DNA from: Bacteroides sp. ET71
GTDB lineage: Bacteria; Bacteroidota; Bacteroidia; Bacteroidales; Bacteroidaceae
Assembly: GCF_023336905.1 (NCBI RefSeq)
Contig: NZ_JAMBLS010000016.1
Location: 1-64,000 of the forward strand
Reading direction: 5' to 3'
DNA: 64,000 bases
This document shows, piece by piece, positions 18,317 through 24,735 of the stretch; positions within the stretch are counted from its first letter, which is position 1, and the number at the start of each line of letters is the position of its first letter. The notes under the pieces were generated by a model, which searched no databases, was not told the DNA's origin, and was given only the letters and a program-made list of their open reading frames with translations. The translations under genes were made by a program, and so were the position numbers.

Positions 18317-18742
18317 ATGTGGATACTCATCATAGCGTTACTGGCATTGGCTGTGTTTGCTGCTGTGGCAGGCATGGTGCGAAACAAAAAGTTGCAACAA
18401 CAAGTGGAACGGGGCGAGATAGAGGCGCTGCCCGAAGTGAACCCGGTCGACATGGAGTGTTGCGGGCAGCACGAGGTGTGCGAAAAAGAAAGTCTGCTGG
18501 CTGCCGTGAGCAAAAAGATTGAATATTACGACGACGAGGAACTGGACCGTTATATCGGTACGCCTCCGGACGGTTATACGGCTGAACAGGAAGATGAGTT
18601 CCGTGATGTGTTCTACACCATGCGCGAGGAAGATGTGGCCGGCTGGGTACGCAGCCTTCAGTTGCGGGGCATCGCGCTGCCCGAAACGTTGAAAGACGAG
18701 GTATTCCTCATTATTGGAGAGCGGAGAAACGGAAAACAGTAG
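18317..18742 (+). CDS. Membrane-anchored protein of unknown function
   Basis: A 141-residue protein with one N-terminal helix (MWILIIALLALAVFAAVAGM), a charged linker and the motif ECCGQHEVCEK near residue 47, whose three Cys and one His could bind a metal. The C-terminal half (YYDDEELDRYIGTPPDGYTA) is acidic. Not recognised as a named family. It is 9 bp upstream of a zinc/manganese-type ABC permease; given the Cys/His cluster, a link to metal handling is possible but unproven. Confidence 0.7.
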   Translation: MWILIIALLALAVFAAVAGMVRNKKLQQQVERGEIEALPEVNPVDMECCGQHEVCEKESLLAAVSKKIEYYDDEELDRYIGTPPDGYTAEQEDEFRDVFYTMREEDVAGWVRSLQLRGIALPETLKDEVFLIIGERRNGKQ

Positions 18743-18751
18743 CAGAAAGAA

Positions 18752-19594
18752 ATGATGGATTTATTGCAATATACTTTCATTCAGCATGCCCTTATCGGCA
18801 GCTTGTTGGCCAGCATTGCCTGTGGACTGGTGGGGACATACATCGTCACGCGGCGGTTGGTGTTCATCAGCGGTGGTTTGACTCATGCTTCGTTCGGAGG
18901 CATCGGATTGGGCTTGTACACAGGGGTGCCGCCCATACTGGCTGCGGCTGTGTTTGCCGTGCTATCGGCCTTTGGCGTGGAGTGGCTGAGCAAGCGTAAG
19001 GAGATGCGCGAAGATTCGGCCATCGCCGTGTTCTGGGCTTTGGGAATGGCGGTGGGGGTGATGTTCACTTTCCTGTCGCCGGGGTTCGCGCCCGATTTGT
19101 CGGCCTACTTGTTTGGCAACATATTGACCATCACGCGGGGCGATTTGCTGTTGTTGGGCTGTGTGGCCGGGGTATTGGCGGTGTTTTTCACGCTTTTCCG
19201 CCACCCGATTGTCTACGTGGCGTTCGACCGCGAGTTTGCCCGTTCTCAGGGGCTGCGGGTGCAGTTGCTGGAATATGTGCTGATGATGTTCATCGCTCTG
19301 ACTATCGTGGCTTGCCTTCGCATGGTGGGCATTGTGCTGGTCATATCGTTGCTGACCATTCCGCAGATGACGGCCAATCTTTTCTCGCAACGTTTCGCGA
19401 GCATCGTCTGGCTGTCCATTGGCATAGGCTATCTCAGTTGCTTGGGCGGGCTGTACCTGTCCTTCCGGGAAAACATACCTTCGGGAGCGTCCATCATATT
19501 CTTCTCCATTGTCATCTATGCCGTGTGCAAGGTCGGGAAGAGTTTGTGGACATACCGCAGGCGTAAACAGAATATCATTCAAAAGAATATATAA
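18752..19594 (+). CDS. Zinc/manganese-type ABC transporter permease (ABC-3 family)
   Basis: A 280-residue integral membrane protein with about 8 helices. Family marks: IACGLVGTYIVTRRLVFISG, GGLTHASFGGIGLGLY, and SQGLRVQLLEYVLMMFIALT. It belongs with ZnuB/MntB permeases for Zn2+ or Mn2+ uptake. The ATPase and binding protein are not in this window, so they must be encoded elsewhere. It is flanked by the Cys-rich membrane protein upstream and tsaE 6 bp downstream. Confidence 0.88.
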   Translation: MMDLLQYTFIQHALIGSLLASIACGLVGTYIVTRRLVFISGGLTHASFGGIGLGLYTGVPPILAAAVFAVLSAFGVEWLSKRKEMREDSAIAVFWALGMAVGVMFTFLSPGFAPDLSAYLFGNILTITRGDLLLLGCVAGVLAVFFTLFRHPIVYVAFDREFARSQGLRVQLLEYVLMMFIALTIVACLRMVGIVLVISLLTIPQMTANLFSQRFASIVWLSIGIGYLSCLGGLYLSFRENIPSGASIIFFSIVIYAVCKVGKSLWTYRRRKQNIIQKNI

Positions 19595-19600
19595 AAGCAT

Positions 19601-20029
19601 ATGACTGAAATCAAGATTCAATCGCTGGAACAGATTCGCGAAGCGGCCCGCCAGTTTATCGGGCTGATGGGTGACCATACCGTTTTCGCTCTCTACGGAA
19701 AAATGGGAGCCGGAAAGACCACTTTCATCAAGGCTGTGTGCGAAGAGCTGGGGGTGACAGATATGGTCACATCGCCCACGTTTGCCATTGTCAACGAATA
19801 TCGTTCGGACACGACGGGTGAGCTGATTTACCATTTTGACTTCTACCGAATCAAAAAGTTGGAAGAGGTGTATGACATGGGCTATGAGGATTATTTCTAT
19901 TGCGGTGCCGTCTGCTTCATCGAATGGCCGGAACTGATAGAAGAACTGTTGCCCGGCGATACGGTAAAGGTGACCATCGAAGAGCAGCCGGACGGAGAGC
20001 GGTTCCTTACTGTGGAAAATCCGGACTGA
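19601..20029 (+). CDS. tsaE: tRNA threonylcarbamoyladenosine biosynthesis ATPase TsaE
   Basis: A 142-residue protein with a Walker A motif [16 protein letters not shown] and the conserved [12 protein letters not shown] and YHFDFYRI stretches. It supports the TsaBDE machinery that makes t6A at position 37 of tRNAs. Length and motifs are standard. It is in a plus-strand run with the permease (6 bp) and the Imm17-like gene (4 bp), so probably co-transcribed. Confidence 0.95.
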   Translation: MTEIKIQSLEQIREAARQFIGLMGDHTVFALYGKMGAGKTTFIKAVCEELGVTDMVTSPTFAIVNEYRSDTTGELIYHFDFYRIKKLEEVYDMGYEDYFYCGAVCFIEWPELIEELLPGDTVKVTIEEQPDGERFLTVENPD

Positions 20030-20033
20030 GCGT

Positions 20034-20249
20034 ATGGCCAGCCAATATATCATACAGGGCATTTTTGCCTTGGCAGGCAGCTTGTCCCTGCTGGCGGCAT
20101 TGCTGGATTGGGACTGGTTCTTTACGGCGCGTAATGCGCAGTTCGTGGTGCGCAACGTAGGTCGTCGGCAGGCGCGTTGGTTCTACGGTGTATTGGGAGT
20201 GATTCTTATCGGAATGGCCGCTTTTTTCTTCACGCATACGGGGAAATAA
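20034..20249 (+). CDS. Small two-helix membrane protein, Imm17-like
   Basis: A 71-residue protein with helices at about 5-25 (QYIIQGIFALAGSLSLLAAL) and 49-66, separated by DWDWFFTARNAQFVVRNVGR. The layout recalls the immunity-17 family. Such small proteins are predicted immunity partners of polymorphic toxins, but no toxin gene is adjacent, and the gene sits directly behind tsaE. A housekeeping role is equally possible. Confidence 0.6.
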   Translation: MASQYIIQGIFALAGSLSLLAALLDWDWFFTARNAQFVVRNVGRRQARWFYGVLGVILIGMAAFFFTHTGK

Positions 20250-20283
20250 GCAGAGGCCGGAAGCCGGTTGCCGTGTCCGATGT

Positions 20284-20715
20284 CTATCGTCGGGCGGCAA
20301 AAAACTCTTTCATCAGCCGGGAACATTCATCGGCCATGACGCCTTGGACAACCTCAGTCTTCGGATGCAGGGCTTGCGGGGCATAACGCCGATAGCCTCG
20401 TTTGTCGTCTTCCGCGCCAAAGACCAGCCGTTTCAACTGAGACCAGCCTATGGCTCCCGCACACATGACGCAAGGTTCGACGGTGACATACAGGGTACAT
20501 TCGTTCAGGTACTTGCCTCCCAAGGCGGAAGCGGCGGCCGTGATGGCCTGCATTTCGGCATGGGCTGTAACGTCGGTCAGTGTTTCGGTCAGGTTGTGGG
20601 CGCGGGCAATGATACGGTCTTTGCATACGACCACGGCCCCCACAGGCACTTCGCCACGTTCGGCTGCCTGGCGGGCTTCGGCCAAAGCCTGTTTCATGTA
20701 GTAAGTGTCGTCCAT
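20284..20715 (-). CDS. tadA: tRNA-adenosine deaminase (TadA)-like nucleoside deaminase
   Basis: A 143-residue zinc deaminase. HAEMQAI carries the His and catalytic Glu and VEPCVMCAGAIGWS the two Zn-binding Cys. YKDRIIARAHNL... (here CKDRIIARAHNLTE) fits tRNA A34 deaminases that make inosine in tRNA-Arg; guanine or cytosine deaminase cannot be excluded. It is followed (upstream on the minus strand) by the small RHH-like gene 8 bp away. Confidence 0.9.
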   Translation of the reverse strand: MDDTYYMKQALAEARQAAERGEVPVGAVVVCKDRIIARAHNLTETLTDVTAHAEMQAITAAASALGGKYLNECTLYVTVEPCVMCAGAIGWSQLKRLVFGAEDDKRGYRRYAPQALHPKTEVVQGVMADECSRLMKEFFAARR

Positions 20716-20723
20716 CTTTTTTC

Positions 20724-20957
20724 TTACCTCCTCATATCGTGTTCCCCAAAGAGTGTGGGATAATCGTCTTCCATGTTCTTGTGAATAAATCCCAGGATAG
20801 TCTCCCGAAACCAGCGCGATTTGTTCGTAATCTTATAATGAGCCAGATAGCGGTCAACGATGCGCAACTCTTCGTCGCTCATCAGACAGACTATGCGCTG
20901 CTCGCGTTTCCGTCCGCACATGGCAGCTTTCGCACCGGTTTTGTTTCTTTTCCTCAT
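20724..20957 (-). CDS. Small ribbon-helix-helix-like protein
   Basis: A 77-residue basic protein. REQRIVCLMSDEELRIVDRY followed by YKITNKSRWFRETIL has the strand-helix-helix rhythm of RHH DNA-binding proteins seen in Bacteroidetes antitoxins and mobilisation accessory proteins. No toxin partner is adjacent. It is 8 bp upstream of tadA, so it might share its transcript. A -7 element TAAATTTG lies at 20973-20966, only 9 bp before the ATG, which would make a very short leader. Confidence 0.65.
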   Translation of the reverse strand: MRKRNKTGAKAAMCGRKREQRIVCLMSDEELRIVDRYLAHYKITNKSRWFRETILGFIHKNMEDDYPTLFGEHDMRR

Positions 20958-21007
20958 AACGTTTGCAAATTTAAGCTTCCTTCGGCAATTACAAAACAGA
21001 AAAAGGC

Positions 21008-21015
21008 TAAATTTG
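21008..21015 (+). promoter_or_regulatory. -7 element upstream of the YraN-family gene
   Basis: TAAATTTG (TAnnTTTG) 27 bp before the ATG at 21042. No convincing -33 element. Confidence 0.4.
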
Positions 21016-21041
21016 CATCAGAAGAACAAAAAGAGAAGAAT

Positions 21042-21410
21042 ATGAGCGCACCCAATCTGCTCGGGAAGGCAGGCGAAGATGCCGCCGCCGACTATTTGAT
21101 AAGCCAAGGATATGCCATCTGCGACCGTAACTGGAGGAAGAACCGTTTGGAGTTGGACATCGTGGCAAGTAAGGACGGCGTGCTGGTGTTCGTTGAAGTA
21201 AAGACAAGGCAGAATACGGATTTCCGCGAACCGCACGAAGCGGTGGATTGGAAAAAGATACGCCACATTGTAGTGGCTGCGGATGCCTACATCAAGTTGC
21301 ATGACATAGAGGCAGACGTGCGCTTTGACATCATCGACGTGGTAGGAACAAAGGGACAGTTTCGGATAACTCACATCGAAGATGCTTTTGATTCACCCAT
21401 ATTTACTTGA
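21042..21410 (+). CDS. YraN/UPF0102 family endonuclease-like protein
   Basis: A 122-residue protein with GKAGEDAAADYLISQGY, NRLELDIVASKDGVLVFVEV and VKTR: the E…D…ExK arrangement of the PD-(D/E)XK nuclease superfamily found in UPF0102. The start at 21042 directly follows an AGAGAAG ribosome-binding site; longer in-frame readings upstream overlap the opposite-strand RHH gene. Biological role is unclear in this family. birA starts 3 bp after its stop. Confidence 0.88.
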   Translation: MSAPNLLGKAGEDAAADYLISQGYAICDRNWRKNRLELDIVASKDGVLVFVEVKTRQNTDFREPHEAVDWKKIRHIVVAADAYIKLHDIEADVRFDIIDVVGTKGQFRITHIEDAFDSPIFT

Positions 21411-21412
21411 AC

Positions 21413-22189
21413 ATGACAGAAATGACAACAACCTATTCATTCCCGCTCCTGACACTGGAAGAGACGGACTCCACGAACCGTTACCTGACACAGCTTTGCG
21501 ACCGGGAACATGTGGCAGAATATACCACCGTTTGTGCTGACTATCAAACAGCCGGTAAAGGACAGCGGGGAAATACCTGGGAATCGGAACGGGGCAAGAA
21601 CCTGATGTTCAGTTTCGTGCTATATCCTTCTTTCCTTGCCGCACCACAGCAGTTCCTTTTGTCGCAGCTCATTGCTCTGGCTGTCAAGGAAGAACTGGAG
21701 CGGCAGGCGGGAGGCTTCAGTATCAAATGGCCCAACGATATATATTGGGAAGAGAAAAAAATCTGTGGATTGCTGATAGAAAACGAATTATCAGCAGGTG
21801 GCATCGGGCGTAGCATCGCAGGAATTGGGGTGAACATCAACCAGGAGGTGTTTCGCAGCGATGCTCCCAATCCTGTTTCATTGAAGCAAATCACAGGTCG
21901 GGAGTACGACCGCGGGGAAATCTTGGCCGGCATCATGAGGCGTGTAAAGGACTATTACGAAGCTTTGCAACTTGCAGAGGCAGATGCCTGTGCTGCTGTG
22001 GCTGCCGACATAGCCGGACGCTATGCCAATGCGCTGTTCCGTCGCGAAGGATGGCATCTGTATGAAGACAGGGAAGGGCGCTTTGAGGCAAAGCTGCTGC
22101 GTGTGGAAAGAGACGGACGTTTTGTCTTGCAGGACAGGCATGGGCAGGAACGTGCGTATTTGTTCAAAGAAGTGGCGTATGTTTTATAA
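21413..22189 (+). CDS. birA: Biotin-[acetyl-CoA-carboxylase] ligase
   Basis: A 258-residue biotin protein ligase without an N-terminal repressor domain (monofunctional type). Motifs: GKGQRGNTWESERGKNLMFS and IKWPNDIYWEEKKICGLLIE, then the small C-terminal domain. It would biotinylate carrier proteins such as the one at 58823. ATG at 21413 is used; an ATG at 21422 is also possible. Coupled to the preceding gene by a short 2-bp spacer. Confidence 0.92.
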   Translation: MTEMTTTYSFPLLTLEETDSTNRYLTQLCDREHVAEYTTVCADYQTAGKGQRGNTWESERGKNLMFSFVLYPSFLAAPQQFLLSQLIALAVKEELERQAGGFSIKWPNDIYWEEKKICGLLIENELSAGGIGRSIAGIGVNINQEVFRSDAPNPVSLKQITGREYDRGEILAGIMRRVKDYYEALQLAEADACAAVAADIAGRYANALFRREGWHLYEDREGRFEAKLLRVERDGRFVLQDRHGQERAYLFKEVAYVL

Positions 22190-22229
22190 GTGACGAGGGT
22201 TATAATCTATTTTTTTACTCAGATTGTTT

Positions 22230-22634
22230 ATGAAAAAACTATTCCATTGCATGCTTCTAATCGCTCTCTTGGCCGGATTGGGCGGCTGTGAAATCAAAGG
22301 CGGAGATTATCCGCCCGACAATGGAGGCGCTACGTGGCAACTTTGTAACCGGATGTGGGAAGGTTTGTACACGGATCAAGACGGCACGCAGATTGACCAC
22401 CAAATCATTTTCTATCCCGACGGCACCGGAGAGGAGTCTTTGCTTTGCAGTTATTACGGCAAAAGTTGGGAAGAGTATTATGACTTCCATTGGTTCTGGG
22501 CGAACAGCGTGCTGAACTCCATAGCGCTGGATTATCGGGGCGGAGGAAGGCTTTACATGGATCACGTGTACATCGACTCTAATTACCTCTCATGCCTGCT
22601 GGGGGGGATATATGTCACTTTCCGTGGATATTGA
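22230..22634 (+). CDS. Hypothetical lipoprotein
   Basis: A 134-residue protein starting with a type II signal (LLIALLAGLGGC, Cys about residue 20). The mature protein is rich in Trp and Tyr (SWEEYYDFHWFWANSV) with a GTGEESLLCSYYG segment, suggesting a small beta-structured domain similar in feel to Bacteroidetes lipoproteins that follow a lipocalin-like plan. Family not recognised. It has a separate spacing of 40 bp from birA. Confidence 0.7.
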   Translation: MKKLFHCMLLIALLAGLGGCEIKGGDYPPDNGGATWQLCNRMWEGLYTDQDGTQIDHQIIFYPDGTGEESLLCSYYGKSWEEYYDFHWFWANSVLNSIALDYRGGGRLYMDHVYIDSNYLSCLLGGIYVTFRGY

Positions 22635-22678
22635 ACCAACGGACGGAACTTGCATCTTACAGAAATGTCTACTGATTC

Positions 22679-23995
22679 ATGAGACCCATTGACAGACAGA
22701 TTTTGCACATTGCCTTACCTTCCATCGTGAGCAACATTACTGTGCCTTTGCTGGGGCTGGTGGATGTCACTATCGTGGGGCATCTGGGCAGCCCTGCTTA
22801 CATCGGGGCCATTGCCGTGGGGGGCTTGCTGTTTAACATCATCTATTGGGTATTCGGCTTTTTGCGCATGGGCACCAGCGGCATGACGTCGCAAGCCTAT
22901 GGGCGGCAGGATACCGACGAGATGTGCCGGCTGCTGGTGCGTGCCGTAGGATTGGGCTTGTTGGTGGCTTCGCTGCTGATAGCTTTGCAAGCGCCCATCG
23001 TGCAGGCAGCTTTCTTGTTCATACATCCTACGGAAGAGATTCGTGAACTGGCTACGGCGTATTTCCGTATCTGTATCTGGGGGGCTCCGGCCATGCTGGG
23101 GCTTTACGGGTTGACGGGGTGGTATATCGGCATGCAGAACTCACGTATTCCCATGTTTGTAGCCATTACGCAAAATGTAGTGAACATAGCTGCCAGCCTG
23201 TCGTTTGTCTATTGGGGCCAGATGAAGGTGGAAGGGGTAGCTCTGGGGACGCTTGTGGCGCAGTGGGCCGGTTTCTTGATGGGAGCAGGACTGTGGTTCC
23301 GTCGTTACGGGAGTTTGCGCCGTTCTTTCTCTGGTTTGCAAGGGATATGGCAGCGCGAAGCCATGGCACGTTTCTTTGGAGTGAACCGCGATATCTTCTT
23401 ACGCACGCTCTGTCTGGTGGCGGTGACGCTGTTTTTCACGTCGTCTGGAGCCGCTCAGGGGGAAATCGTCTTGGCAGTAAATACGTTGCTGATGCAGCTT
23501 TTCACGCTTTTTTCCTACGTGATGGACGGCTTTGCCTATGCCGGCGAGGCGCTGAGCGGGCGCTATATCGGTGCCGGCGACCGGAGTTTGTTCCGCGCCA
23601 CTGTGCGGCGGTTGTTTGTGTGGGGAGCGGGCATGGCTCTCCTGTTTACGGTGGCCTATGCCTTGGGCGGCAATGTTTTTCTGGGGCTGCTGACCGACGA
23701 GCGCGAGGTGATAGCCGCTTCGGATGAATACTTCCTGTGGGCGTTAGCCATTCCTGCGGCGGGTGTGGCCGCTTTTGTGTGGGACGGGGTGTTCATCGGG
23801 GCCACCGCCACACGGGGGATGCTCCTGGCAATGGCGATAGCGGCTGCCTGCTTCTTCGGATTCTATTATGGACTGCGGGAGGCGTGGGGGAACCATGCTT
23901 TGTGGCTGGCTTTCGTCGTATATCTGTTCATGCGTGGAGCGGTACAGACGGGATTGGCTCGCGGGGTGGAACGGAGGTCGTTCGCAGACACATAG
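22679..23995 (+). CDS. MATE-family multidrug/Na+ antiporter
   Basis: A 438-residue, 12-helix transporter. LPSIVSNITVPLLGLVDVTI with GAIAVGGLLFNIIYWVFGFL is the first MATE half; the second begins around RFFGVNRDIFLRTLCLVAVT. It belongs to the DinF/NorM superfamily and would export organic cations or related drugs by H+ or Na+ exchange. Start ATG at 22679 is preceded by a spacer of 44 bp from the lipoprotein gene. Confidence 0.9.
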   Translation: MRPIDRQILHIALPSIVSNITVPLLGLVDVTIVGHLGSPAYIGAIAVGGLLFNIIYWVFGFLRMGTSGMTSQAYGRQDTDEMCRLLVRAVGLGLLVASLLIALQAPIVQAAFLFIHPTEEIRELATAYFRICIWGAPAMLGLYGLTGWYIGMQNSRIPMFVAITQNVVNIAASLSFVYWGQMKVEGVALGTLVAQWAGFLMGAGLWFRRYGSLRRSFSGLQGIWQREAMARFFGVNRDIFLRTLCLVAVTLFFTSSGAAQGEIVLAVNTLLMQLFTLFSYVMDGFAYAGEALSGRYIGAGDRSLFRATVRRLFVWGAGMALLFTVAYALGGNVFLGLLTDEREVIAASDEYFLWALAIPAAGVAAFVWDGVFIGATATRGMLLAMAIAAACFFGFYYGLREAWGNHALWLAFVVYLFMRGAVQTGLARGVERRSFADT

Positions 23996-24107
23996 GCAGT
24001 GCACTTTTCTGAAATTGGCCTGAGCCCCCTGGCGGATATCCAGGTTTCCGGGAAGTCCGCTTCAAGAGAAATCTCCCGGAGAAAATCGGAGTTCCAAACT
24101 TTCTTCG

Positions 24108-24115
24108 TACTTTTG
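24108..24115 (+). promoter_or_regulatory. -7 element upstream of the AraC-HMA regulator
   Basis: TACTTTTG lies 19 bp before the ATG at 24135. Upstream (24055-24080) CCGGG...CCCGG forms a possible operator-like inverted repeat. Confidence 0.45.
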
Positions 24116-24134
24116 CAGAGAAAGGATTTTGCCT

Positions 24135-24701
24135 ATGACCACTACCCTCCACATCAAGAACATGGTTTGTCCCCGCTGCATCCGGGCTGTGACAGATTGC
24201 CTCACGAGACTTGGCCTGCACCCGTTGTCCGTGGAATTGGGCATAGCCGTGGTCCGGGAAGAGGTAGACGATGCCCTCCGCATCCGTCTCCGCCAAGCCC
24301 TGGAGGCAGAAGGCTTCGAACTGCTGGAGGCACCGCGTGCCCGCTTGGTGGAGCAAATCAAGGATGCCGTCATCCAGCTGGTCCACTACCGCGAAGCGGC
24401 TCCCTCCGCCAATCTTTCCCACTACCTTTCCGAGCTTTTGCACAAGGATTACAGCACGCTGAGCAAAGCCTTCTCCGAAGAAACAGGCAGCACCATCGAA
24501 CGATATGCCATCACCCAGAAAATAGAGTGCGCCAAAGAGTTGCTGACTTACGATGAACTGACACTGAACGAGATTGCCGACCGCCTGGGCTACTCCAGCG
24601 CCGCCTACCTGAGCACGCAGTTCAAGCAAATCACCGGCCTCACTCCCAGTGCCTTCAAGCGGTCGGAAGGCGGCAAGCGCAAGGGGCTGGACGAACTTTG
24701 A
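24135..24701 (+). CDS. AraC-type regulator with N-terminal HMA (metal-binding) domain
   Basis: A 188-residue transcription factor. The N-terminus is an HMA fold with IKNMVCPRCIRAV (CxxC, Cys spaced by Pro-Arg) and a second half resembling HMA (ALRIRLRQALEAEGFELLEA). The C-terminal two-thirds is an AraC/XylS DNA-binding domain (AKELLTYDELTLNEIADRLG and YLSTQFKQITGLTPSAFK). It should sense Cu+ or a similar soft metal and regulate copA, the metal ATPase about 6.4 kb away, but a type III R-M operon now lies between. ATG at 24135 follows a TTG two codons upstream. Confidence 0.82.
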   Translation: MTTTLHIKNMVCPRCIRAVTDCLTRLGLHPLSVELGIAVVREEVDDALRIRLRQALEAEGFELLEAPRARLVEQIKDAVIQLVHYREAAPSANLSHYLSELLHKDYSTLSKAFSEETGSTIERYAITQKIECAKELLTYDELTLNEIADRLGYSSAAYLSTQFKQITGLTPSAFKRSEGGKRKGLDEL

Positions 24702-24735
24702 GCCTATCCGCCCTCCCTGCAACTTTCATTCCCGT

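Noticed and set aside
18962-20155. A 397-codon open frame antisense to the ABC permease and tsaE
   Set aside because: It spans two real genes on the other strand and has the low-complexity composition of a shadow frame.
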